A stretch of 64,000 bases of DNA from Streptomyces sp. R28 (lineage in GTDB: Bacteria > Actinomycetota > Actinomycetes > Streptomycetales > Streptomycetaceae). The position numbers and the translations under genes are program-made. The notes under the pieces were generated by a model that searched no databases, was not told the DNA's origin, and saw nothing but the letters and a program-made list of their open reading frames with translations. The DNA lies in the NCBI RefSeq assembly GCF_041052385.1, contig NZ_CP163439.1, positions 9,165,001-9,229,000 of the forward strand, in the 5' to 3' direction. Position 1 is the stretch's first letter; every line of letters begins with the position of its first letter. Of this stretch, positions 33,093-42,562 are shown one piece after another.

Positions 33093-34307
33093 ATGCGCGA
33101 GAACGACCTTCTGCGGCTGCCATTGCCCAGTGACAACCCCTTGGAGCCGCCGGCCGAGTGGGAGGAGCTGCGCCGGCGGTGTCCGGTGGCCACGGTCGAA
33201 CTCCCCAGCGGGGACAAGGCGACGTACCTGACCCGGTACGACGACGTCAAAGCCCTTCTGTCCGACCCCCGTTTCGCCCGCCCGACCGCCGAGGACGGCG
33301 CCGCCCGTATCGCCCCCGAAGGAGCAGGAGGTCCTGCCGCCGACGGCAGCACCACGCTGGCCCTGCCCGACCGCGGTGAACCGCACCTGCGGTGGCGGCG
33401 ACAAGTGGGCAAGTACTTCACCGCCAAGCGCATGACGGCGCTGCGCCCCGGCATGGTGCGAACGGCCGAGGGCCTCGTCGACGACATGGTCGGCCACGGA
33501 CAGCCCGCCGACCTCGAGGCCGGCCTCGGCTTCCCCCTGCCCGTCTACGTCATCTGCGACATCCTGGGCGTCCCCGTCGGCGACCGGGACCGTGTCTCGC
33601 ACTGGTCCGACGCCTTCCTCAACGTCAGCCGCTACTCCGGTGACCAGACCCGGGCCGCGTACGCCGAGTTCGCCGAGTACATGTCCGCGCGCATCGCGGC
33701 GACACGCGCCCAGCCCGGCGAGGACCTGATCAGCATGGTGATCAGGGAGAGCGAAGGGGAGGGCCAGGGCCTGACCGACGACGAACTGCTCGGCACGGCC
33801 ATGGGGCTCCTGGTCGCCGGACACGAGACCACGGCCAACATGATCGGCAAGATGGTCGCCATGCTGCTCGCCGACCGCACCCGGTGGGAGCGGCTGCTCG
33901 CCGAGCCGACCCTGGTGCGCACCGCGGTCGACGAGGCACTGCGCTTCGACGCCAACCTCGGCTTCGGCATCCGGCGTTATCTCACCGAGGACGTGGAGGT
34001 CGACGGCGAGCTGCTGCCGAGCGGCACGACCGTCGTGTGCAGCATGCCCGCCGCCAACCGGGACGAGCGGGTGTTCGGCGACGCGCACGACATGGTGCTG
34101 TCCCGGTCCCCGAACCCCCATCTGACATTCGGCGCCGGACCGCACTCGTGCCTCGGGCAGAGCCTGGCGCGCACCGAGCTCCAGGTCACCCTCGAAGTCC
34201 TCCTGCGCAAGCTGCCGACCCTCCAACTGGCCGTGCCCGTCGATGAGTTGCGGCGGGTGGAGGGTCTTCTCGTCGGCGGACTGCGTACGGTGCCCGTGCG
34301 GTGGTGA
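33093..34307 (+). CDS. Cytochrome P450
   Basis: A 404-residue soluble bacterial P450 of the CYP105/107-like type. The I-helix has LLVAGHETTANM, the K-helix ExxR is EALR, and the heme loop is TFGAGPHSCLGQSLAR with the Cys ligand at 353. No membrane anchor. The ATG follows GATGCCAG with only weak ribosome pairing. A ferredoxin gene follows 70 bp later, its likely electron donor; a reductase is not adjacent. MarR control suggests induction by a phenolic or other small ligand. Confidence 0.93.
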   Translation: MRENDLLRLPLPSDNPLEPPAEWEELRRRCPVATVELPSGDKATYLTRYDDVKALLSDPRFARPTAEDGAARIAPEGAGGPAADGSTTLALPDRGEPHLRWRRQVGKYFTAKRMTALRPGMVRTAEGLVDDMVGHGQPADLEAGLGFPLPVYVICDILGVPVGDRDRVSHWSDAFLNVSRYSGDQTRAAYAEFAEYMSARIAATRAQPGEDLISMVIRESEGEGQGLTDDELLGTAMGLLVAGHETTANMIGKMVAMLLADRTRWERLLAEPTLVRTAVDEALRFDANLGFGIRRYLTEDVEVDGELLPSGTTVVCSMPAANRDERVFGDAHDMVLSRSPNPHLTFGAGPHSCLGQSLARTELQVTLEVLLRKLPTLQLAVPVDELRRVEGLLVGGLRTVPVRW

Positions 34308-34377
34308 CGGCTCCCGGATGGTTTCCGCACGGCTTCCGCATCGGACGGCCTCCACACCTGGAAGAAGGGCAACGGTC

Positions 34378-34578
34378 GTGAAAGTCACTGTGGACGAGGG
34401 CCGCTGCTGCGGCGCCGGCCAGTGCGTGCTGATCGCACCCGACGTCTTCGATCAACGCGACGACGACGGCATCGTCGCCCTCCTCGACCCCACCCCCGCG
34501 GCGGAGCTGCACGCCGCCACCCGCGAGGCGGCCGCCGTCTGCCCCGCGGCCGCCATCACGATCGACGGCGACGCCTAG
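34378..34578 (+). CDS. Small ferredoxin, probably [3Fe-4S]
   Basis: 66 residues starting VKVTVDEGRCCGAGQCVLIA. Cysteines in CCGAGQC and VCPAAAI match single-cluster ferredoxins that serve Streptomyces P450s. GTG 34378 with GAAGAAGGG upstream is chosen over earlier open frame. Partner of the preceding P450. Confidence 0.9.
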   Translation: MKVTVDEGRCCGAGQCVLIAPDVFDQRDDDGIVALLDPTPAAELHAATREAAAVCPAAAITIDGDA

Positions 34579-34708
34579 CAGCCCCTGTCCGCAGCGGCGG
34601 GAAAATCACGTGCTTCGATCCGGCCCGGCTCCATAGACTCACCACGCAATCAAGCGCCGCCCACCACTTGGCGGCACGTCGTCGTGATGAGTCGAGGGGG
34701 GCCGGGCC

Positions 34709-34825
34709 GTGCGTGACCGCACCGCTGTCGTCGTCTCCCTCTCCCGGTACGTGGTGATCCTCGTGTCCTCGTCCGCCCGGTGCCCGCTGCGCGGCCGGCA
34801 CCGGATGCCCGTGACGAACACCTGA
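34709..34825 (+). CDS. Possible 38-residue leader peptide upstream of the EF-G paralogue
   Basis: GTG 34709 has GAGGGGG 8 nt upstream and opens a 38-codon frame (starts VRDRTAVVVSLSRYVV, ends RHRMPVTNT). The 34579-34980 gap is 402 bp, long for this DNA, and holds no other candidate gene. An upstream peptide could act in ribosome-mediated attenuation, as before some ribosome-protection genes, but neither a stalling motif nor a terminator/antiterminator pair was proven. Confidence 0.25.
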   Translation: MRDRTAVVVSLSRYVVILVSSSARCPLRGRHRMPVTNT

Positions 34826-34980
34826 AAGCGCCCGAGCACGTCAACTTCCCTGCTGCTCCCCATTTCTGACGGGACGGCAGGCCATGCTCGCTTGCGCATA
34901 CGTCGCGTCCGTCGCGTACGTATCGTCCGGGAATCGCGCTGCCCCCTTTTGTTTCCGGAACATCCGAAAGGCCAAGGGCC

Positions 34981-37029
34981 GTGCGCACCAACCTCAACAC
35001 CCTCACCGCCGTCCGCAACCTCGGCATCCTCGCCCATGTCGACGCAGGCAAGACCACCGTCACCGAGCGGATCCTGTACGCCACCGGGACCACCCACAAG
35101 CGCGGCGAGGTCCACGACGGCACCACCGTCACCGACTTCGACCCGCAGGAGCGCGATCGCGGGATCACCATCTTCGCGGCGGCGGTCAGCTGCGCCTGGG
35201 ACGGTCACTGCATCAACCTCATCGACACCCCGGGGCACGTCGACTTCGCCGACGAGGTGGAGCGTTCGCTGCGAGTCCTGGACGGCGCGGTCGCGGTCTT
35301 CGACGCCGTCGCGGGGGTCGAGCCGCAGAGCGAGTCGGTATGGCGGCAGGCAGATCGGCACGGTGTGCCGAGGATCGCGTTCGTCAACAAGCTGGACCGC
35401 GCCGGGGCCGACCTCGACGCGGCTGTCGCTTCGATCCGGGAACGGCTGCATCCGGCGCCGCTGGTCGTGCAGTTGCCCATCGGTGTGGAGGACGGCTTCC
35501 GCGGTGTCGTGGACCTCGTACGGATGCGGGCGCTGGTGTGGGCCGACGGCGCCGAGACGTGCCTGGAAGAGCGGATGCCGGAGGATCTCCAGGCGGAGGC
35601 GAACCGGCGTCGGCGGCTTCTGGAGGAGGCGGTGGCCGAACTGCATGCCGGCGCGCTGGAGGAGTTCTGCGCGCGGTCGACGCTCTCGCCGAAGACCCTC
35701 GTCACCGCCCTGCGCGACCTGACGAGCAGCGGCGACGGCGTGGTCGTGCTGTGCGGCTCGGCGTACCGCAACCGCGGGATCGAGCCGTTGCTCGACGCGG
35801 TCGTGGCCTATCTTCCCTCGCCGCTCGACGTACCGGCCGTACGCGGCCTGCGCGACGGGGTGGAGGAGGACCGGCCCGCCGACCCGTCGGCACCGTTCGC
35901 GGCGCTGGCGTTCAAGGTGAGTGCCACGCCGACGGGGAGGCTGACCTACGTGCGCGTGTACTCGGGAACGATCGAGAAGGGAGACACCGTGGTCGACGCG
36001 GGTGCGCGGCGCGGTGAGCGGATCGGGCGGATCCTGCGGGTTCAGGCCGACCGCCACGCCCAGGTGGACCGGGCGGTCGCCGGGGACATCGTGGCCGTGG
36101 TCGGCCTGAAGTCGGCTCGTCCGGGCTCCACCCTCTGCGCGCCGGACGCCCCGCTCGTCCTCGAACCGGCGAGCGTGGCCGACCCGGTGGTGTCCGTGGC
36201 GGTCGAGGCCCGCACCTCCACGGACACCGACCGGCTCGCCTCCGCGCTGGCACGGCTGGCCGAGGAGGACCCGTCCCTGGTGGTGCGGACCGACGCCGAG
36301 ACCGGCCAGACAGTGCTGTCCGGCATGGGTGAACTGCATCTGGAGGTGGCGGTGGAGAAGATCCGACGGGAGGCCGGGCTGGACGTCAACGTCGGCCGCC
36401 CCCGGGTGTCCTACCGTGAGACGGTCGGTCGCGGGGTGTCCGGCTTCGTCTTCCGACACGTCAAACAGGATGGCGGCGCGGGGCAGTTCGCGCACGTGAT
36501 CCTCGACGTGGAACCTCTGGAAACGGAGTCCGGCTTCGAGTTCCGCTCGACCGTCGTCGGTGGTCGCGTGCCGCAGGAGTACATCCGCGCCGTGGAGGCC
36601 GGCTGCCGGGACGCCCTGGCCGAAGGCCCGCTCGGCGGCCACCCGGTGACCGGGCTGCGCGTCACCCTCACCGACGGCTCGACCCACGTGAAGGACTCCT
36701 CCGACACGGCCTTCCGCACGGCCGGCCGACTCGGTCTCCGGGATGCCCTGCGCACCTGCGCGATGGTCCTCCTGGAGCCGGTCGTCGAGGTCACGGTCAC
36801 GGTGCCCGAGGACGCGGTCGGTGGGGTCCTCGGCGACCTGGCGGCACGACGGGGCCGGGTGACGGGCTCGGCCGCGCGCGCGGGCGCGGCGGTCGTGACG
36901 GCGACGGTGCCGCTGGCCGAGCTGTTCGGCTATGCGACGCGGTTGCGGAGCCGGACGCAGGGACGGGGGACGTTCACGGCCCGGCCCACCGGTTACGCGC
37001 CGGCGCCGGTCGCGACGATGTCGCGGTAG
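34981..37029 (+). CDS. fusA2: EF-G paralogue / ribosomal-protection-type GTPase
   Basis: A 682-residue translation GTPase. G1 is AHVDAGKTTVTERILYATG, switch I DPQERDRGITI, G3 LIDTPGHVDF, G4 NKLDRAGADL. Domains II-V follow; SGMGELHLEVAVEKIRREAG and SYRETVGRGVSGF are typical. It is a second EF-G-like protein, between true EF-G and Tet(M)-type protectors in features; the C-terminal loop residues I can see do not settle drug protection. GTG start with AGGCCAAGG upstream. The long leader may carry regulation. Convergent with the next gene through a shared terminator. Confidence 0.87.
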   Translation: MRTNLNTLTAVRNLGILAHVDAGKTTVTERILYATGTTHKRGEVHDGTTVTDFDPQERDRGITIFAAAVSCAWDGHCINLIDTPGHVDFADEVERSLRVLDGAVAVFDAVAGVEPQSESVWRQADRHGVPRIAFVNKLDRAGADLDAAVASIRERLHPAPLVVQLPIGVEDGFRGVVDLVRMRALVWADGAETCLEERMPEDLQAEANRRRRLLEEAVAELHAGALEEFCARSTLSPKTLVTALRDLTSSGDGVVVLCGSAYRNRGIEPLLDAVVAYLPSPLDVPAVRGLRDGVEEDRPADPSAPFAALAFKVSATPTGRLTYVRVYSGTIEKGDTVVDAGARRGERIGRILRVQADRHAQVDRAVAGDIVAVVGLKSARPGSTLCAPDAPLVLEPASVADPVVSVAVEARTSTDTDRLASALARLAEEDPSLVVRTDAETGQTVLSGMGELHLEVAVEKIRREAGLDVNVGRPRVSYRETVGRGVSGFVFRHVKQDGGAGQFAHVILDVEPLETESGFEFRSTVVGGRVPQEYIRAVEAGCRDALAEGPLGGHPVTGLRVTLTDGSTHVKDSSDTAFRTAGRLGLRDALRTCAMVLLEPVVEVTVTVPEDAVGGVLGDLAARRGRVTGSAARAGAAVVTATVPLAELFGYATRLRSRTQGRGTFTARPTGYAPAPVATMSR

Positions 37030-37036
37030 CACGGCA

Positions 37037-37068
37037 GGCGGCCCCTCCCTTGTACGGGCGGGGCCGCC
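37037..37068. terminator. Bidirectional hairpin between convergent genes
   Basis: Arms GGCGGCCCC and GGGGCCGCC, 9 bp perfect, with an inner CCC/GGG pairing. It begins 8 bp after the GTPase stop and ends 38 bp before the convergent stop. Confidence 0.75.
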
Positions 37069-37105
37069 CCGGCGGCGTGCGGTTCCACGGGGGCGCCTGA
37101 GGGGC

Positions 37106-37498
37106 TCAGCAGTCCCGGAACTCCGGCGACTGGTTCAGCACCTGCGACCGCACCGAAGTGAACCGCGCATACGTCTCCCCGTCCCGGCCCTCCGTCCGGA
37201 ACGCCGCCACCCGGTGGCAGTTCTGGAAGGCGAGGGTCACGCCGAAGTGGCGCTCCAGGCTGCCGCGGATCGCGTCGCTGGCGAGGGCGCGCAGGAGCTG
37301 GCCGCGTTCCTTCTCCGACGGGGGAGGGGTCTGGTTGTCGGTGAACTCGGCTGTGCCGCCCTTGAGTTCCTCGGCGAGGGTGGCGATCAGGTCGTAGGCG
37401 TACGGGAGCGAGGTGCGGACCGTGTCCACGAAGTCCTCCTCGCGGAGGTCACCGTGTTCGGCTTCGGCGAGGAGCTTCGGGGAGACGTCGAGAGACAT
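37106..37498 (-). CDS. Small conserved actinobacterial protein (SCO5389-like)
   Basis: A 130-residue soluble protein (SLDVSPKLLAEAEHGDLREE, TVRTSLPYAYDLIATLAEEL, DNQTPPPSEKERGQLLRALA, ERHFGVTLAFQNCHRVAAF, SVRSQVLNQSPEFRDC). I recognise it as a protein widespread in Streptomyces, from memory a family named after S. coelicolor SCO5389, without known function. No membrane segment or signal. It lies 62 bp downstream of the ParA-like gene on the same strand. Confidence 0.75.
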   Translation of the reverse strand: MSLDVSPKLLAEAEHGDLREEDFVDTVRTSLPYAYDLIATLAEELKGGTAEFTDNQTPPPSEKERGQLLRALASDAIRGSLERHFGVTLAFQNCHRVAAFRTEGRDGETYARFTSVRSQVLNQSPEFRDC

Positions 37499-37560
37499 GT
37501 GCGTGCGTTCCTGTCCGGTGGTGGCGATGCGTGTGCGTGGTGCTGGGGGATACGGCGTCG

Positions 37561-38526
37561 TCAGGTCAGTGCCGTCGGTCCGGGGACGAACTCCGGGTCC
37601 ACTTGGGAGGCCAGGTCATCGCCCGTCCTGTCGTCCGCCCACGCCCGCGCGTTGCGCAGGTGGAACTCGACGGCGTGGCGGTGCATCGTGGGCCAGTCCT
37701 TGGGGTGGGCGTCGACCGCCTCGCGCAGGATGTTCAGGGCGTGGACGTTGTGAGACTCCAACTCGCCCTGTTCCCGTCCCTGTTCGGCCGCGCGGACCCA
37801 GGACGAGTGGACCAGGTGGGTGAGGAGGTCGTCGCCGACCTCTTCCTTGAGGAAGAGGAGGTCGTCCTCGCCCGTCACCTTGTTGCCGATGACCGCGATG
37901 CGGATCCCGAACTCCCGGGCGTGGTCCCGGTACTGGCGGTAGACCGAGACGCCCTTGCGGGTCGGTTCCGCGACCAGGAACGTCATGTCGAAGCGGGTGA
38001 ACAGGCCCGACGCGAACGCGTCCGCGCCCGCCGTCATGTCGACCACGACGTACTCGCCGGGGCCGTCGACCAGGTGGCCGAGGTAGAGCTCGACCGCGCC
38101 GAGCTTGGAGTGGTAGCAGGCCACGCCCAGGTCGGACTCGTCGAACTCGCCCGTCACCATCACCGGCACGCCGCCGACGCCCCCGAGGCCCCCCACGCGC
38201 CGGACGTGCCGTGCGTGCAGTTCGTCGTCGCCGAGCAGGGTCAGCAGGCGTGAGCCTCTGCCGGGCGGGGTGGTCTTGATCATGGCGTCGGTGGACGGGA
38301 TCCGCGGGTTCGTGCCGCGCAGGAACTCCTTGATGTCCCTCAGGTGGGCGCCGAGAGGCGGGGCGTCCAGGGCGTCGCCGTCGTGGCCCAGCGCCTCGGC
38401 GAGGTGCTGGTTGATGTCGCCGTCGATGGCCAGGACGGGCGCGCCGGCGCCGGCGAGGTGGCGGGAGAAGAGCGCCGACAGGGTGGTCTTGCCGCTGCCG
38501 CCCTTGCCCACGAATGCGATACGCAT
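37561..38526 (-). CDS. ParA/MinD/CooC-like ATPase
   Basis: A 321-residue deviant-Walker ATPase. FVGKGGSGKTTLSALFSRHL is the KGGxGKTT P-loop; DGDINQHLAEALG is the switch I Asp; VVVDMTAGADAF is Walker B. The closest character is CooC/ATP-binding maturation factors or cytosolic MinD-type proteins. No ParB or parS is nearby, so plasmid partition is unlikely. ATG 38526 starts the conserved region; the open frame to 38562 adds nothing conserved. Role unknown. Confidence 0.82.
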   Translation of the reverse strand: MRIAFVGKGGSGKTTLSALFSRHLAGAGAPVLAIDGDINQHLAEALGHDGDALDAPPLGAHLRDIKEFLRGTNPRIPSTDAMIKTTPPGRGSRLLTLLGDDELHARHVRRVGGLGGVGGVPVMVTGEFDESDLGVACYHSKLGAVELYLGHLVDGPGEYVVVDMTAGADAFASGLFTRFDMTFLVAEPTRKGVSVYRQYRDHAREFGIRIAVIGNKVTGEDDLLFLKEEVGDDLLTHLVHSSWVRAAEQGREQGELESHNVHALNILREAVDAHPKDWPTMHRHAVEFHLRNARAWADDRTGDDLASQVDPEFVPGPTALT

Positions 38527-38574
38527 CAGCAGCGGCCCGCCTTCGCGGCCCGAGCAGCCCACAGAGTACCCTTG

Positions 38575-38602
38575 TTGAAAATGGATGTCATGTGGCTAGG
38601 TT
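38575..38602 (+). promoter_or_regulatory. Sigma-70-type promoter for the acetyltransferase/ABC operon
   Basis: TTGAAA (38575-38580), 16 nt, TAGGTT (38597-38602). It points to the operon at 38685, giving a leader of about 75 nt. Confidence 0.55.
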
Positions 38603-38684
38603 GTCGGCGGCTCGCGATCACTGTCAAATCGCCTGAGCCGTAAGGGTGTTAGGAGTGTGGTGGGGGTGGCCGTGATCAGTTCTC

Positions 38685-39245
38685 GTGCTTAATGCATATG
38701 ATGTGCAAGTGCATGACTACGGCATCAGGGCGGCGAGCCCGGACGACCTCGACGGTGCGCGAGCCCTGATGCTCGACACCGTCTACCGCGACTTCGGCAC
38801 GGGCTATGTGCCCCGCTGGCACGCGGACATCATCGACCCGGCCGCCGCCTATCTCGCCCCGCCCCGCCACACCCTCCTCGTAGCGCTCGACCCGCGCGAC
38901 AACGGTGTCGTGGCGACGGCCGCCCTCGACTCCCGCGGCCCCGCCCACCCGCCGAACCCTCGCGACCTCGCCGAGCGCTACCCCTCCGGCGAGACCGCGC
39001 AGCTGCGTCGGGTCTACGTCCGTTCCGAGCACCGCAGGCGCGGTCTTGCCCGGCGGCTCGTCGACGAGCTGCTCGGCTTCGCGGTCGCGGACGGCGGCTA
39101 CCGCGCGGTCTATCTGCACACCGACCCGAAGGTGCCCGGCGCCGAGGGCTTCTGGCGGTCGCTCGGCAAGGTCGTGCACGACGAACGTGAGGAACCGGGC
39201 GGCGGCAACGGCGTCGTCCACTTCGAGATACCGATGGAGCGATAG
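38685..39245 (+). CDS. GNAT-family N-acetyltransferase
   Basis: A 186-residue GNAT protein. The acetyl-CoA loop is VYVRSEHRRRGLARRLVDEL; further core elements are TLLVALDPRDNGVVATAAL and YLHTDPKVPGAEGFWRSLGK. GTG 38685 is one of several in-frame GTGs (38703, 38709); none has a strong ribosome site. First of a tight four-gene operon (3-nt gap to the binding protein), so it may modify or detoxify the transported compound. Confidence 0.85.
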   Translation: MLNAYDVQVHDYGIRAASPDDLDGARALMLDTVYRDFGTGYVPRWHADIIDPAAAYLAPPRHTLLVALDPRDNGVVATAALDSRGPAHPPNPRDLAERYPSGETAQLRRVYVRSEHRRRGLARRLVDELLGFAVADGGYRAVYLHTDPKVPGAEGFWRSLGKVVHDEREEPGGGNGVVHFEIPMER

Positions 39246-39248
39246 AAA

Positions 39249-40754
39249 GTGGGACAGAACGTGCGGCGCCGACTGCGGCCGCTCATCGCCCTCGCGCTGG
39301 CCCCCGTGCTCGCCGGCTGCTTCGCCTCCGGCGGCGGCGCCGACGCCGCCGGTGACGCCCAGGACGGCTCCCGCCTCCGCGTCGCCCTCGCCTTCCCGCC
39401 CGCCGAGAACCTCTCGCCGTACGGCGCCGACTCCACCATCCTCAGCCGCCTCGGCGTCACCGAGGGCCTGACCGCGCTGGACGCCAACGGCGCCGCGGCT
39501 CCTGCCCTCGCCGCCTCCTGGCAGCAGGAGAACGACCGCACCTGGCTGTTCACCCTGCGCGAGGCCACCTTCCAGGACGGTTCCGCCGTCACCCCGGCCG
39601 CGGTCGCCACCGCCCTCACCCACGCCGCGTCGGCCAAGCCCGTCCCGGCCGCCCTCTCCGGCGTCGCCCTCACCGCGAAGGCCGAGGGCAGCACCGGCGT
39701 ACGGATCACCACCGAGGACCCCGACCCCATCCTGCCGCTGCGGCTGTCCAGCCCCGCCCTCGCCGTCTTCTCCGGCAAGGCGTACGGCACGGAGGACAAG
39801 GTCGACCCGGTCGGCACCGCCACCGGGCCCTTCGAGCTCACCAAGGTCATGGGTGCCGCCGCCGCCACCCTCGACCGCTACGACGACTACTGGGGCGGAC
39901 GCGCCCAGGCCACCGGCATCGACGTCAAGTTCGTCGCCGACGGCACCGCCCGCGCGAGCGCCCTGCGCACCGGCCAGGTCGACATCGCCGAGGCGATCCC
40001 CGTCGCCCAGGCCGTCACTCTCGACAAGGGAACCCGCGAGGCGACCGCCACGACCCGCACGACGAGCCTGCTCCTCAACACCGAGAAGGGCGCCTTCAAG
40101 GACGCCGCGCTGCGGGCCGCCGCCCGGCAGGCCGTCGAAACCTCCGCGTTCGCCAAGGGCGTCTATGAGGGGTACGCCGACGCCGGCGTGGGCGTCTACG
40201 GACCCGCCGTCACCTGGGCCGCCGGCAAGCGCACCGAGCCGGTCGGGCGGGCGGAACCCGAACAGCCCGAGGGGACTCGTATCACGCTCGCCACCTACGA
40301 CAACCGGCCCGAACTCCCCGAAGCCGCCCAGGTGTTGAAGCAGCAGCTGGAGAAGGCCGGGTTCGACGTCACGCTGGAGGTGCGCGAGTACTCGCGGCTG
40401 GAGAGCGACGCGCTGGACGGCAGGTTCGACGCGTTCGTCCTCGCCCGCAACACCCTCGTCGACACCGGCGACCCCGTCTCCGTCCTCGCCAGTGACTACA
40501 CGTGCGACGGCGGCTACAACATCGCCCAGCTCTGCGACAAGGACGTCGACCGGGCCGTGGCCAAGGCCGAGCACACCGCCGACACCGCCGAGCGGCAGGA
40601 CGCGGCGATGGCCGCCGAGGCCCGCATCCTCGGCACGGACGCCGTCGTGCCGCTGGTGCACCAGCGCATCATCACCGGCGTCGCGACCTCCGTCCGCGGC
40701 GCGCTCCTCGACCCGTACGAGCGCACCCTCGTCGGCATCGGCACCCGGCGCTGA
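39249..40754 (+). CDS. ABC transporter solute-binding lipoprotein, peptide/nickel family
   Basis: A 501-residue family-5 solute-binding lipoprotein. The signal ALAPVLAGCFASGG gives a lipobox Cys at about 24. Body features are RVALAFPPAENLSPYGAD, LAASWQQENDRTWLFTLREA and LDRYDDYWGGRAQA, and it ends DPYERTLVGIG. Usual ligands of the family are oligopeptides, nickel or metallophores. It is followed after 3 nt by a permease gene; no ATPase gene is present in the operon. Confidence 0.9.
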   Translation: MGQNVRRRLRPLIALALAPVLAGCFASGGGADAAGDAQDGSRLRVALAFPPAENLSPYGADSTILSRLGVTEGLTALDANGAAAPALAASWQQENDRTWLFTLREATFQDGSAVTPAAVATALTHAASAKPVPAALSGVALTAKAEGSTGVRITTEDPDPILPLRLSSPALAVFSGKAYGTEDKVDPVGTATGPFELTKVMGAAAATLDRYDDYWGGRAQATGIDVKFVADGTARASALRTGQVDIAEAIPVAQAVTLDKGTREATATTRTTSLLLNTEKGAFKDAALRAAARQAVETSAFAKGVYEGYADAGVGVYGPAVTWAAGKRTEPVGRAEPEQPEGTRITLATYDNRPELPEAAQVLKQQLEKAGFDVTLEVREYSRLESDALDGRFDAFVLARNTLVDTGDPVSVLASDYTCDGGYNIAQLCDKDVDRAVAKAEHTADTAERQDAAMAAEARILGTDAVVPLVHQRIITGVATSVRGALLDPYERTLVGIGTRR

Positions 40755-40757
40755 CCC

Positions 40758-42562
40758 GTGCGGCGCCAGGCAGTCACGCTCCTGTGGCGTGCGGGGATCG
40801 CGGCCGCCCTGGTGTGCGCCATCGGCGTACTGCCCTGGCTCTCGCAGACGGATCCGGCGCTGACCGTGCTCAAGGCCCGGTCGGCGGACCGCGACCCCAC
40901 CCCCGAGGTGCTGGCGGACATCCGCGCTCAACTCGGCCTGGAGAAGGGCCCGTTCCACCTCCTCGGTGACTGGCTGGGCGGGCTGCGGCGCGGGGACGCC
41001 GGCCGGTCGTGGATCTCCGGCAGCGAGGTCACGCCCGCCGTGCTCCAGGCCCTGGGCGTGTCCCTGCTGCTGATGGCGGTGGCCCTCGCGGTCACCGTCG
41101 TCACCGCCGCGCTGATCTGCGCCCGCACCCTGTGGCTCGGCGCCCACCGGCGGCTCGACGGGCGGGGCCCGGGAGGCAGCGGCTCCGCCGTCCTCGCCGC
41201 GCTGCCCGAGTTCCTCACCGCGTCCGTGCTCGCCACGGTCGTCGGCGTGCAGCTCGGCTGGCTGCCGGCGCTCGGCTGGTACGGCCCCCAGTGGACGGTG
41301 CTGCCCGCCCTCGCCCTGGGCCTGCCCGCCGGGGCCGTACTCGCCGACTCCTCGACGACCTGCTGCCCGGCGCCTTCGCCGAGCCCTGGGCACTGGCCGC
41401 CACCGCACGCGGACTGCCCGGCCGCGCGGTCGCCCGCCAGGCCCTGCGCCGCTGCCTGCCCGGACTGCTGCCCAACACCGGCCTGTTCGTCGTAGGACTG
41501 ACCGGCGGATCGGTCACCGTCGAGCAGATCTTCGACATCCCCGGCCTGGGCCGCACCACCCTGCAGGCCGCCCTCGCCCAGGACCTGCCCGTCCTCCAGG
41601 CCGGCACGCTCGCCCTCGTCCTGCTCGCCGCGGCCGCCGCGGCACTGGCCCACCTCCTCGGCCGCCTGCTGATCGGACCGGCCCTGCGCGACGGCGCACT
41701 GCCGTCCCTGCACCGGCCGTCGCCGCCGCCCGCCCGCACGATCCTGCCGTTCGCCTACGGTGGCCTGCTCGTCGGCGTCATCGCCCTCGGCCTGCCCCGC
41801 GACCCGCTGGCCCTCGACACCACCGAGCGACTCACGGCCCCCTCCCGGTCACACCCGTTCGGCACCGACGCGCTCGGCAGGGACGTCCTCGCCCGCGTCG
41901 CCCACGGCGCCCTCGACACCCTGCTCCTGGCCCTCGCGATCACCGCCGCCACCCTGCTCACAGGGCTGGCACTCGGCCTGCTGCCCCGGCTGACCGGCCC
42001 GCTCGTCGACACCGTCACCGCGCTGCCGCCGGTGCTCGTCGCCCTGCTCGTCACCGCGGTCGTCGGCAGCGGCACCGCCACGCCCGCGCTCGCCGTGGGC
42101 GTCGTCGCCTGGGCGCCGCTCGCCGCCCACACCTCCGCGCTGCTCCGGCAGGAACGCGCCGCACTCCACCTGACCGCCACCCGCGCCCTGGGCGCCGGCC
42201 GCTGGTATCTGCTGCGCCACGAGCTGCTGCCCGCCATCGTCCCGCCCGTCACCCGCCATACCCTGCTCCGCCTGCCCGGCATCGCCCTCGCGCTCGCCTC
42301 GCTGGCCTTCCTCGGCCTGGGCGCCCAGCCGCCCTCGCCGGAGTGGGGCCTGCTCCTCGCCGAGAACCAGCCCTACGCCGAGCGCGCCCCCTGGGCGGTC
42401 CTCGCCCCCGCCGCCGTACTCGCCCTCCTGGGCGCGCTGGCCGTGACGGCGGCCGGTGGCCTACGGCGCGGGCGGGGGCGGGGGCGACGCCGGAGGGCCG
42501 AGCCCGTCGTGCCCTTGCCCGAACAGCAGTCAGCCACTCAGGAGTTGGTGAAGACCGGATGA
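40758..42562 (+). pseudogene. Fused double ABC permease (DppB-DppC type), frameshifted
   Basis: The first frame (40758-41345) encodes a DppB-like N-terminal part ending LPALALGLPAGAVLA. The second frame continues as RLLDDLLPGAFAEPWALA and through a full DppC-like permease (SHPFGTDALGRDVLARVAHG, GVVAWAPLAAHTSALLRQER, ALASLAFLGLGAQPPSPEWG). Restoring one C in CTCGCC(C)GACTCC near 41345 joins the frames into one 601-residue protein, so the original gene was a natural fusion of two permeases. Either a recent mutation or a sequencing error. The stop overlaps the MFS ATG. Confidence 0.8.

Noticed and set aside
37561..38526. Plasmid partition ParA
   Set aside because: No parB, parS-like sites or replication genes; sequence character is closer to CooC/MinD.
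38676..41408. 910-codon open frame on the reverse strand
   Set aside because: It is antisense to the acetyltransferase, binding protein and permease genes; its Gly/Val/Glu-rich sequence is the usual shadow of high-GC coding DNA.
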